Assembly (NCBI RefSeq): GCF_963678635.1
Contig: NW_026970820.1
Coordinates: 868,001-932,000 of the forward strand
DNA: 64,000 nucleotides
Source: Symsagittifera roscoffensis
Taxonomy: Eukaryota; Xenacoelomorpha; Acoela; Convolutidae
Reading direction: 5' to 3'
Position 1 is the first letter of the stretch; every line of letters begins with the position of its first letter. A model generated the notes under the pieces. That model made no database searches. It was not told the origin of the DNA and saw only the letters and a list, made by a program, of their open reading frames with translations. The position numbers were made by a program, and so were the translations under genes. Positions 11,227-22,400 of the stretch are shown here, piece by piece.

Positions 11227-12598
11227 AATATTTTTCTTGGAGCTCATTTTCAAGTACGTGGACTTTCAGTTGTGACTAATACCTGAATTAGCCTTGGAAT
11301 TTGTCCCAAAAAAGTTAAGTTTATCTCTAATTGATTAGTAGCAATAGAAAAAAAAAACATTTTTTTTTATTTGATAAAAATACTTGAGTCAGAAACGTGA
11401 AAAATCCCTTTTTTTCAAAAAGTCATGAAAACAATTCAATTTGCATTAAATTACCAAACTACAATATATGAACCAGTTCAGATTGGTTTTCATCAACAAA
11501 GCCGTAAAATTTCCATATTTAGAGAAAAGGCAAAAAAACACCTTTTTGGTTAACTGAAAAAGGTAGATAAATCGGATAAAGTCGTCTTCAAACCTATAGG
11601 ACCGAAAAATAATCTAATTGAGGTATATATGTAGTGTCCCTTGTAAGGTCACATGCAAAAAAGTGAAACAATTGGGGTGGCCACTTCAGAAAACAAGACT
11701 TTTTTTTCGGACTTTGGCCATTTTTTTTGTAGTAAAGTAGTAGTAAGTTACCAGAGAAAAAAAGTTCTAAAAACCAAAATTTTTATCCAATTTTGACATT
11801 TAAATACTCTATACCTACTAAAATGACTATGGCAAGCTCAAATATGCCATCAAAACTCATTTTTTCTCATTTTTTGAAATTTTTGTTTTTTTGATATAAA
11901 ATGTTGAGTCAGAAACGTGAAAAATCAATTTTTTTTCAAAAAGTCAAAAAAAGTTGTTCCAATCATTTTGTTTCACTAAAACACACTTTTTCAGCTTGTT
12001 CAGAATGGTTTTCATGTTTAAAGCTGAAACTTTACACATTTTGAGAAAAGTGGAAAAAACACCTTTTTAGTTACAAAAAAACCATCATTTTTGTTGCAGT
12101 TTTTGAAAAAACTCAAATTTTTGAGAGAAAAATTTTTTCTCAAATTTTTATATTTAGGCTCCCCAAACAGTCTACTTTCATCCATTCCTTGTCAATATAC
12201 CCCATTTTTTGAACCAAAACAGAGTTAATAGGTGATTTTTATCGAAAAACGTGTTTTTTACCATTTTTGCCCCCCATTTCCCTCTATAAGTCAACACATA
12301 ACAAAATTTTGGCAAAACGGGGCAAAAGTGTATCCTTAGAATTTCAATACGGGGCTGCATGCAAAAAATTAGGGAATTCTGACCTCCAGTTTTCGAGAAC
12401 ACGACTTATTCTGCACGAAAGGTAATATAGGTAAATGTTCTTTCGAACCGACGGGGCCCCTTCCCCTGTCTCTACTGAACGCCAAAGCCGGACGCGGCGG
12501 CCACCTAGATAGGTCAGTGACCTGCGGTGCATGGGTGTTATGGGCTTGATTCGTCAGCATTGGCCTGGGGGCCGTTAGCTTCAAGACATGTGGCACTC

Positions 12599-12635
12599 GC
12601 AGAAAAAGAGCACCCGAAGGGTGCTCTTTTTCTGC
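12599..12635. other. 17-bp perfect hairpin with inverted loop GAA
   Basis: GCAGAAAAAGAGCACCC pairs perfectly with GGGTGCTCTTTTTCTGC around GAA. The loop is the reverse complement of the usual TTC, as if the palindrome core had flipped. It is the longest perfect inverted repeat I saw in the window. Confidence 0.9.
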
Positions 12636-12826
12636 TCGAATGTCTTGTGAAACGGTATCTGATGAACTTTGTAGGGTGTTTTAAAAGCAACATGACAAAA
12701 CTTTCTGTATCTGATCAGTAATGGTCAAAAAAGATTTATGACACTTTCAATGACTGAAGCTACACCTGATCAGTCTCTAGAGAACTCTAAAACAAAGTAA
12801 CTTATATTTTTCAGTGACTCATGAAG

Positions 12827-12866
12827 AGGACTGTTTCAACGAAAACAAGTTTTCGGAAACAGTCCT
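12827..12866. other. Perfect two-stem hairpin, AGGACTGTTTC form
   Basis: Outer 11-bp and inner 7-bp stems are perfect, with AA unpaired on the left and AA at the tip. The left arm contains CTGTTTCA, the core of the nematode piRNA upstream motif; being inside a palindrome, this is probably coincidence. Confidence 0.85.
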
Positions 12867-14245
12867 AATGTTTTTCTTGGAGCTCATTTTTAAGTACGTG
12901 GACTTCCAATTGTGACTAATAGTTGAATTAGACTTGGAATTTGTCCCAAAAAAGTTAAGTTTGTCTCAAATTGATTAGAAGCAATAGAAAAAAAAAAAAC
13001 TTTTTTTTATTTGACCAAAATACTTGAGTCAGAAACGTGAAAAATTCCTTTTTTTTCAAAAAGTCATAAGAAGTAGTTCAATTTGCATTAAATCACTAAA
13101 CTAGAATAATTGAACCTGTTCAGATTGGTTTTCACGAACAAAGTCGTAAAATTTCCATATTTAGAGAAAAGGCAAAAAAACACCTTTTTGGTTAACTGAA
13201 AAAGGTAGATAAATCGGATAAAGTCGTCTTCAAACCTATAGGACCGAAAAATGATGTAATTGAGGTATATATGTAGTGTCCCTTGTAAGGTCACATGCAA
13301 AAAGGTGAAACAATTGGGGCGGCCACTTCAGAAAACCAGACTATTTTTCGGACTTTGGCCATTTTTATTTGTAGTAAAGTAGTCGTAAGTTACCAGAGAA
13401 AAAAAAATTGTAAAAACCAAAATTTTTATCCAATTTTGACAATTAAATACTCTATACCTACTAAAATGGCTATGGCAAGCTCAAATATGCCATCAAAACT
13501 CATTTTTTCTCACTTTTTAAATTTTTTGTTTTTTTGATATAAAATGTTGAGTCAGAAACGTGAAAAATCAGTTTTTTTCAAAAAGTCAAAAAAAGTTGTT
13601 CCAATCAATTTGTTTCACTAAAACACAATTTCTCAGCCTGTTCAGAATGGTTTTCATGTTTAAAGCTGAAACTTTACACATTTTGAGAAAAGTGGAAAAA
13701 ATAACTTTTTAGTTACAAAAAAACCATCATTTTTGTTGCATTTTTTGAGAAAACTCAAATTTTTAAGAAAAACAAATTTTCTTTAACCTACATAATTGGG
13801 CTCCTAAAACAGTCTACTTTCATCCATTCTTCATCAAATTACCCCAATTTGTTAACCAAAATAGAGTTACTGAGCCATTTTTACCAAAAAACGTGGTTTT
13901 TCCCTGTTTTTCCCCATTTTTCCCACTATAAGTCAACGCATAACAAAATTTTGGGAAAACGGAGCAAAAGTGTATCCTTAGAATTGCATTTTAGGCCCGC
14001 ATGCCAATTTTTATCGAATTCTATCCCGACAATTTTGAGATCAGCACTTTTTCCGAGCAAATAGTCATACCGTTATAATTCTTTGGCCGTTCGGGGCCCC
14101 TACCCCAAACTCACTAAACAAAGACGCCGAAGGCGGACGGCCACCTAGGTCAATCCTTTACCTGCGGTGCGTTGGTGTTTTTGGGTAAGTTTTTGCTGCG
14201 CGGACTGGGTGCTATCAGTTTGAGGCATGTGGCACTCTCAAAAAA

Positions 14246-14264
14246 GAGCACCCTGCGGGTGCTC
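14246..14264. other. Hairpin GAGCACCC-TGC-GGGTGCTC
   Basis: Stem unchanged, loop TGC. Four loop sequences occur among six C copies (TTC, TCC, GAA, TGC) over an invariant stem. Confidence 0.85.
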
Positions 14265-14400
14265 TCTTTTTGCTCGAAAAGTAAATCTACCCACTTTTGT
14301 AAGTTTCATGACTTGTCTTTTTTATAATTGGTCCAATTAAAAAATTCTTAATTACACTGTCAGACAAACCTAAAACTGTTGTGTGGCTTGATTGTGTTTA

Positions 14401-14419
14401 CAAGTCACTAGGTGACTTG
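14401..14419. other. Hairpin CAAGTCAC/GTGACTTG
   Basis: An 8-bp perfect stem around TAG, seen only in this unit. Its arms resemble the GTCACGTGAC palindrome at the start of B units. Confidence 0.75.
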
Positions 14420-14456
14420 ATCAGTCAATTATCAAATTTATTTAGATTCACGAAAT

Positions 14457-14494
14457 GGACTGTTTCAACGAAAACAAGTTTTCGTAAACAGTCC
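14457..14494. other. Two-stem hairpin of C heads, one mismatch
   Basis: GGACTGTTTC with TAAACAGTCC and inner CGAAAAC/GTTTTCG. One C-T mismatch sits at the junction of the two stems. Confidence 0.82.
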
Positions 14495-15778
14495 AATTTT
14501 TTTACTTGAGATCACAAAAGCAAACAGAGAGAAATCAAATTCCTAGGTTATTATAATAGATCCCACTTTATGCTGTTGCGTTTATTAACTGTTGAAACAC
14601 AGAACAACGATCTTAAAGGTGTACTAATTTAAAAAAAAACACTCAAGAGAAAAACTAAAAAAAATTATCAAAAAAATTTGCAAAAAATCAAAAAAGTCTC
14701 CTCCAATATATCATAAAAAGCTTCATATTAAGGAAAGGATACCTGATGAGCCCAATATGACTCGTTTCAACAGTGTAAGCCTGTTTCGATATCAAAACAA
14801 CAAACAAAAGTCGACTAAGTTTGGTGTTTGTTCGACATACACGAATTTTGATTAAAATCAAAAATCCATAACTCCTGAACTACTCAGATAATATAGACAA
14901 TTTTTTTTTGCATCAGAACAGACAAGTCAAGGGTTTTTCAGGTATTTGATAAAATTATCCAGTTAATATATAATTTTTGGTTAATTTTTGAAAAAAACTT
15001 GAAAAATTTGAAAAAACGATTTTTTTTCACTTATGGCGTTCGAAAAGTGCCTTTTATGATGGAGTAGCGAAAAATTTGTTCTGAGGCCATAAGTATGGCT
15101 CAATGTGGTATATAAAATAGCAAATTGGTTATAATAAAAAAATAAACAAGGACAAGGACTTTTTTGAAAAAATAGAAAAGATAGTGAAAAAATCAGTTTT
15201 AGGCGGGGAAATTCTCAAAAAAATAAAAATCAAGTTTTCTCTTTCATCACTCCTATGAACTAATTCGGCCACGACAACCATTTTTTGTCATCAGTAAAAT
15301 TGTCGAAAAACGACTGGAACATAGACTTATCTGAAATTTGACAAAAAAAAATTCTAAAAAATGTCAAAAATCTCAAAAATTTGTTTTTCACAAAATTCCT
15401 TTCATAACGCCATTCAGACACTCAAACAGTGCCCATTCATTCGCTTGACCACAGTTTACCTCAATTTCTTGCACAAAACAAAGCTAACTAGTCGTTTTTA
15501 GAAAAAAAACGTGATTTTTCCCATTTTTGCCCCCCATTTCCCCCTGGAAGTCAACACATAACATTATTTCGGAAAAAAGAAAAAGAATCGTATCCTTAGA
15601 ATTTCGAGTTAGGGCCGCATGCAAAAAATAAAAAAAATCTGACGGACAGTTTTCGAGAAAGTAGATTATTTTTTCAAGTCCGTAATACTATGTATCTGGG
15701 GTGAGGTTCAGAGACCGGACGGGGCCCCTTCCCCTGTCCTCCTTGCTCTGAGACGCCGGAAAGCGGACGGCCACCTAG

Positions 15779-17995
15779 CACCCTCAAGGTCACGTGACTT
15801 AATTTTGTTTTTGGTTTTTTCTGAAACCAAAAGAGAGCGTGGTCATGCATCGACATCACATCATGTGCTCAAGCAAATACGTGGACTTCTACGCATTCCC
15901 ATTCGCAGTGCGCCCTTCGGGCGCAAATGCCAATGCTCAATTAATTTCGCCAGGTGAAAATTTTTTAAAGAAAAATTCTGATAAATTTTAACTTAAACTA
16001 CCATCAAAAAACGCAAAGATTTCAAAGTGTGAAACAATCAAGTTTTTGCTAATACCGGGCATGCAGTGAGACTGATTTTGGCAAAAATAAATTGAAAAAT
16101 GAAGGAAATGGAAAGAAAAAAAATTGTTCAAAATAAGAACGCAACATCAAAAACTTATTTGATCTCCGCTAAGGTCATAATTCCGATCAGGCTGATTTCA
16201 TATTTTAAGCGTAGATTTTACGGTTACGGCTGCTCCCTCTACAGGTCCCAGAGGGACCGAGTGAGCATCCTACCTCGATCCAGGTTAACGGATAGTTGTT
16301 CTTAATTTTTCACAAAATTTTTTTTCACTAATGCTTGTTTTCATTTCCTCATGAGAAGCTGTATTAATTTTTAAAAAATTGATTTTATTAATCAATGCTT
16401 CCAAGAACAACTGATGTTAGGCGGTTGCAAATGCGGTTGCTGAAAACTAGTAAGGGATAATGATGAGAAAAATTGTAAGTTTTCAAATGAATTTAAAAAC
16501 AGTTTTTTTCTTTTTTCTTTTGTAAATCGGAAGAAATGAATCAGTTTTTTTAAAAGTTTTCCTCGCACCAACCACTGTTCTTAAGTAATGAAGATTCCTG
16601 TTCTAGCCGTTTATAACACTTTGGCAGAAAAAACATCAATATGATGTAAAATGTTTGAAAAAAGAGAAAAATTTAAAAATTATGTTTTTTTTTAAAAATC
16701 AAAAATTTGTAATTTTCAAAATTGAAAAAAAGTGAAAATTAATTGCATATTACGATTCAGCGTACCCATTTTAGTGGGTATAGCATTTTGAATCACCAAA
16801 AAATGTTAAAAATTGTAGATTTTATAAAGTTTTCATTGTGGCTATTTTTCCTTGTCGCCTCCACTTAAGGCACCTTTGAGCCAACTTGAGAAACTGGAAC
16901 CTAAACAAGCTATACAGATAGTCTGAATGAGCCATTTTCAGCGTGATAACACGCCTGGAAGAAAAAAAACTGCAGAAAAGAAAAGAAATTTTGAACTTTA
17001 ACCTTTTTTCTTCTTAAAATGGCGATACTTAGAATAATTTTTCAGCTGAAAAGTTCAAAAAAAATCAAAAAATTCAAATTTTGAAAAAAATTTAAAAAAA
17101 TCTCATCAGTCTGTTTATTGGAGTCTTCGAGGTTTTGGGAGACCTTATCTGGCGGCTAACAACAAGTGGATCACTTATTTGAAATTTTTGAGAAAGGTCA
17201 AAAAAACCTGTTTTTACGATTTTTTAGACAGAATTCCGAAAGCAATATCTTGGCTGAAAACAAAAATGAGGGCCTAAAAATAGTACAAACAGTACTCCCA
17301 CATAAAGTACATTAGGTTGGAAACAAGAAATTGACTCTGATTCAAAAATCGTTTTATAACTTTATTTCTGAACAAAAAATTGTAAAAAAATCAAAAACTG
17401 AAAAAATTTTTGAAAAAAATGATTGTTTTGAAAAAGTGCCAATTTTCAGCTGAAACTTTTCATTTTAGCTAAAAAAGCCAGAGCAAGGCCCTTTAAGCTC
17501 AAATAAATTAATTAAGCAAATTATTTTCAAGTTTTTTCGTTAAAGGCTTTTATTTTGAAAAAGTATTCAAAAATGGGTAAAAAAAACTCAAAAAAATCAA
17601 TTTTCTCAGATTCAAAAACCTCCACCACCATGATGATTAGTTCGCTAGATAGGACTGCTAAAACCAATTTAGACGTTTTTTCATAAGTATATCAAAATTT
17701 TTACTTATTTTTGAGAATTAAGCAAAATAAAAACTTTTCCCAAATTGGGCAAAAAGCCCAAATTAGCCCAAACACCTGTTAAAAATTGTTGGGTCAAAAA
17801 ATCACAAAAGGAAACCCCTATTCGTTTGACATTTTAGGGCCGCATGCAAAAAATTAGACCAATCTAACCTGACAATTTCGAGAATCAACTTTTTTGTCAA
17901 AATTCTCTAAAGACCAATTTAGGGAGATTACTTGTACCGGTGGGGGCCCTACCCCACCTAAAAAATTTTTGAAATGCTGGAACGCGGCCACCTAG
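15779..17995 (+). repeat. Family B unit 1 (2217 bp)
   Basis: First B unit, directly after a C tail. The head CACCCTCAAG leads into the palindrome GTCACGTGAC. The hairpin GCGCCC-TTC-GGGCGC is at 15910-15924 and the larger hairpin GGCTGCTCCCT.../GAGCATCC at 16228-16270. An inverted stretch of the A/C subrepeat (ACCCA...TTAGTGGGTATAG) is near 16765. Phased A-tracts around 17060 precede a block of about 170 bp that is poor in A/T runs. The invariant tail starts near 17730; its hairpin is at 17939-17958. Confidence 0.92.
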
Positions 17996-20196
17996 CACCC
18001 TCAAGGTCACGTGACTTTTTTTTGTTTTTGGTATTTTCTGAAACCAAAACAATAAGGTCATGCGCCAATATCATGGCCTCAAGCAAAGACGTCGGACTCT
18101 ACGCATTCACATTAGCCTTGCGCCATTCGGGCGCAAATGCCAATGCTCAATTAATTTTGCCAGGTGAAAATTTTTCAAAGGAAAATTCTGATAAATTTTA
18201 ACTGAAACTACCACCAAAAAAACCAAAGATATCAAAGTGTGAAACAATAAAGTTTTTGCTAATACCGGGCATGCAGTGAGACTGATTTCGGCAAAAATAA
18301 AATGGAAAATGAAGGAAATGGAAAGAAAAAAATTCTTCAAAATAAGAACGCAACTTCAAAAACTTATTTGATCTCCGCTAATGTCATAATTCCGATCAGG
18401 CTGATTTCAGATTTTAAGCGTAGAATTTACGGTTACGGCTGCTCCCTCTACAGGTCCCAGAGGGACCGAGTGAGCATCCTACCTCGATCCAGGATAACGG
18501 ATAGTTGTTTTCAATTTTTCACAAAGTTTTTTTCACTAATGCTTGTTTTCAATTCCTCATGAGAAGCTGTATAAATTTTTAAAAAATTGATTTTATTAAT
18601 CAATGCTTCCAAGAACAACTGTTGTTAGGGGGTTACAAATGCGGTTGGTGAAAACTAGTAAGGGATAATGATGAGAAAAATTGTAAGTTTTCAAATGAAT
18701 TTAAAAACAGTTTTTTTCTTTTTTATTTTGTAAATCGGGAGAAATGAATCACTTTTTTTTGTTTTCCTCGCACCACTCACTGTTCTTAAGTAATGAAGAT
18801 TCCTGTTCAAGCCGTTTATTACACTTTGGCAGAAACAACATCAATAGATGTAAAATGTTTAAAAAAATAAAATTAAAAATTATGTTTTTTTTTTAAAAAA
18901 GTCAAAAATTTGTAATTTTCAAAATTGAAAAAAAGTGAAAATTAATTGCGTATTACGATTCAGCGTACCCAACTTAGTGGGTATAGCATTTTTAATTACC
19001 AAAAAAAGTTGAAAATTGTAGATTTTATGAAGTTTTCATTCTGGCTATTTTTCCTTGTCGCCTCCACTTAAGGCACCTTTGAGCCAACTTGAGAAACTGG
19101 AACCTAAACAAGCTGTACAGATAGTCTGAATGAGCCATTTTCAGCGTGATAACACGCCTGGAAGAAAAAAAAACTCCAGAAAAGAAAGAAAATTTTGAAC
19201 TTTAACCTTTTTCTTCTTCAAATGGCGATACTTAGAATAATTTTTATGCTGAAAAGTTCAAAAAAAATCAAAAAATTCAAATTTTGAAAAAAAATTAAAA
19301 AAATCTAAGCAGTCTGTTTATTGGAGTCTTCGAGGTTTTGATAGACCTTATCTGGCGGCTAACAACAAAAGGATCACTTATTTTAAAAATTTGAGAAAGA
19401 TCAAAAAAACATGTTTTTTCGATTTTTTTGACAGAATTCCGAAAGCGATATCTTGGCTAAAAACAAAATTGAGGGCCTAAATAAGTAAAAAAAGTACTCC
19501 CACACAAAGTACATTAGGTTGGAAACAAAAAAATGACTCTGAATCAAAAATCGTTTTTTAACTTTATTTCTGAACAAAAAATTGTAAAAAAATCAAAAAG
19601 TTAAATTTTTTTTGAAAAAAATGATTTTTTTGAAAAAGTGCCAATTTTAGCTGAAACTTTTCGTTTTAGCTAAGAAAGCCAGAGCAATGCCCTTTAAGCT
19701 CAAATAAATTAAATAACCAAACTGTTTTCAAGTTTTTTCGTTAAAGGCTTTTATTTTGAAAAAGTATTCAAAAATGGGTAAAAAAAAGTCAAAAAAATCA
19801 TTTTTCTCCGATTCAAAAACCTCCACTACCATGATGATTAGTGCGTTAGATAGGACTGCTGAGATCAATTTAGACGTTCTTTCATAAAAATATCAAAATT
19901 TTTACTTATTTTTGAGAATTAAGCAAAATAAAAACTTTTCCCAAATTGGGCAAAAAGCCCAAATTAGCCCAAACACCTGTTAAAAATTGTTGGGTCAAAA
20001 AATCACAAAAGGAAACCCCTATTCGTTTGACATTTTAGGGCCGCATGCAAAAAATTAGACCAATCTAACCTGACAATTTCGAGAATCGACTTTTTTGTCA
20101 AAATTCTCTAAAGACCAATTTAGGGAGATTACTTGTACCGGTGGGGGCCCTACCCCACCTAAAAAATTTTTGAAATGCTGGAACGCGGCCACCTAG
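17996..20196 (+). repeat. Family B unit 2 (2201 bp)
   Basis: The head contains GTCACGTGAC. The small hairpin at 18120-18134 is weakened to GCGCC/GGCGC with a 5-nt loop. The larger hairpin is at 18437-18479 and the tail hairpin at 20140-20159. The first half is almost the same as that of the unit at 53996. The AGTAC/GTACT small inverted repeat is broken here near 19487. Confidence 0.92.
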
Positions 20197-22400
20197 CACC
20201 CTCAAGGTCACGTGACTTATTTTTGTTTTGGGAATTTTCTGAAACCAAAAGAGAGCCTGGTCATGCATCGACATCATGTGGTCAAGCAAATACGTGGACT
20301 TCTACGCATTCCCATTAGCAATGCGCCCTTCGGGCGCAAATGTCAATGCTCAATTAATTCTGGCAGGTGAAAATTTTTTAAAGAAAAATTCTGATGAATT
20401 TTAACTTAAACTACCACCAAAAAACGGATAGATTTCAAAGTGTGAAACAATCAAGTTTTTGCTAATACGGGGCATGTAGTGAGACTGATTTCGGCAAAAA
20501 TAAAATGGAAAATGAAGGAAATGGAAAGAAAAAAATTGTTCAAAATAAGAACGCATTATCAAAAACTTATTTGATCTCCGCTAATGCCATAATTCCGATC
20601 AAACTGATTCCAGATTTTAAGCGTAGAGTTAACGGTTACGGCTGCTCCCTCTACAGGTCCCAGAGGGACCGAGTGAGCATCCTACCTCGATCCAGGATAA
20701 CGGATAGTTGTTTTTAATTTTTCACAAAATTTTTTTCACTAATGCTTGTTTTCAATACCTCATGAGAAGCTGTATAAATTTTCAAAAAATTGATTTTATT
20801 AATCAATGCTTCCAAGAATAACTGTTGTTAGGGGGTTACAAATGCGGTTGGTGAAAACTAGTAAGGGATAATGATGAGAAAAATTGTAAGTTTTCAAATG
20901 AATTTAAAAACAGTTTTTTCTTTTTTCTTTTGTAAATCGGGAGAAATGAATCACTTTTTTTTGTTTTCCTCGCACCACTCACTGTTCTTAAGTAATGAAG
21001 ATTCCTGTTCTAGCCGTTTATTACACTTTGGCAGAAACAACATCAATAGATGTAAAATGTTTAAAAAAAAAATTAAAAATTATGTTTTTTTTTTTAAAAA
21101 GTCAAAAATTTGTAATTTTCAAAATGAAAAAAAAGTGAAAATTAATTGCGTATTACGATTCAGCGTACCCAACTTAGTGGGTCTAGCATTTTAAATTACC
21201 AAAAAATGTTGAAAATTGTAGATTTTATGAAGTTTTCATTCTGGCTATGTTTCCTTGTCGCCTCCACTTAAGGCACCTTTGAGCCAACTTGAGAAACTGG
21301 AACCTAAACAAGCTAAGCAGATAGTCTGAATGAGCCATTTTTAGCTTGATAACACGCCTGGAAGAAAAAAAAAATCCAGAAAAGAAAGAAAATTTTGAAT
21401 TTTAACCTTTTTTTCTTCTTCAAATGGCGATACTTAGAATAATTTTTCAGCTGAAAAGTTCAAAAAAAATCGAAAAATTCGAATTTTGAAAAATTTTTAA
21501 AAAAATCTCATCACTCTGTTTATTGGAGTCTTCGAGGTTTTTGGAGACCTTATCTGGCGACTAACAACAAGTGGATCACTTATTTTAAAATTTTGAGAAA
21601 GGTCAAAAAAACATGTTTTTTCGACTTTTTTCACAGAATTCCGAAAGCAATATCTTGGCTAAAAACAAGAATGAGGGCCTAAAATTAGTACAAACAGTAC
21701 TCCCACATAAAGTACATTAGGTTGGAAACAAAAAATTTACTCTGACTCAAAAATCGTTTTTTAACTTTATTTCTGAACAAGAAATTGAAAAGAAATCAAA
21801 AACTTAAAAATTTTTTGAAAAAAATGATTGTTTTGAAAAAGTGCCAATTTTTAGCTGAAACTTTTCATTTTAGCTAATAAAGCCAGAGCAATGCCCTTCA
21901 AGCTCAAATAAATTAATTATGCAAATTATTTTCAAGTTTTTTCGTTAAAGCCTTTTATTTTGAAAAAGTATTCAAAAATGGGTAAAAAAAAGTCAAAAAA
22001 ATCAATTTTCTCCGATTCAAAAACCTCCACTACCATGATGATTAGTGCGTTAGATAGGACGGCTGAGATCAATTTAGACGTTCTTTCATAAGTATATCGA
22101 AATTTTCACTTATTTTTGAGAATTAAGCAAAATAAAAACTTTTCCCAAATTGGGCAAAAAGCCCAAATTAGCCCAAACACCTGTTAAAAATTGTTGGGTC
22201 AAAAAATCACAAAAGGAAACCCCTATTCGTTTGACATTTTAGGGCCGCATGCAAAAAATTAGACCAATCTAACCTGACAATTTCGAGAATCAACTTTTTT
22301 GTCAAAATTCTCTAAAGACCAATTTAGGGAGATTACTTGTACCGGTGGGGGCCCTACCCCACCTAAAAAATTTTTGAAATGTTGGAACGCGGCCACCTAG
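20197..22400 (+). repeat. Family B unit 3 (2204 bp)
   Basis: Hairpins at 20323-20337, 20640-20682 and tail 22344-22363. Private variants, such as GGCTATGTTTCC near 21242 and AGCTTGATAACACGCC near 21352, recur only in the unit at 53996. A 107-codon open frame at 20871-21194 runs through A/T tracts that vary in length between copies, so I do not call it a gene. Confidence 0.92.

Larger units (their letters stand above)
10879..12508 (+). repeat. Family C unit 4 (1630 bp)
   Basis: Head TTGTCACTGTGGCCCCGC as in units 1 and 2. Hairpins are at 10969-10987 and 11187-11226. The tags are ACATGC near 11652 and GCATGC at 12357; the tail hairpin is at 12450-12470. The minus-strand frame at 12178-12402 matches that at 7322-7546, but this reflects local repeat identity and is not separate evidence of a gene. 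Confidence 0.9.
12509..14148 (+). repeat. Family C unit 5, alternative head (1640 bp)
   Basis: A different head from units 1-4: ATAGGTCAGTGACCTGCGG, containing the inverted repeat AGGTCA-G-TGACCT. The first hairpin is extended to 17 bp (12599-12635) with loop GAA. The second is the perfect form (12827-12866). The body keeps the C subrepeats, with GCATGC at 13999. The tail hairpin at 14089-14110 is a distinct type, GTTCGGGG/CCCCAAAC. Confidence 0.88.
14149..15778 (+). repeat. Family C unit 6, diverged (1630 bp)
   Basis: The head GTCAATCCTTTACCTGCGG, with the last bases of CTAG, gives AGGT-N9-ACCT. Hairpins are at 14246-14264, 14401-14419 and 14457-14494. The body from about 14500 to 15500 is strongly diverged, but the tail keeps GCATGC (15617), the hairpin GGACGGGG/CCCC-T-GTCC (15717-15739) and CTAG at 15775-15778. 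A B head follows. Confidence 0.85.

Noticed and set aside
12827..12866. Nematode piRNA upstream motif (CTGTTTCA)
   Set aside because: It occurs only within a perfect palindrome in a few C heads, and other copies change it. There is no array of such motifs.
20871..21194. A 107-codon open frame, and similar ones at 10444-10954, 32761-33066 and 9117-9509
   Set aside because: They run through A/T tracts and hairpins, are broken or shifted in sister repeat copies, and show no recognisable domain.
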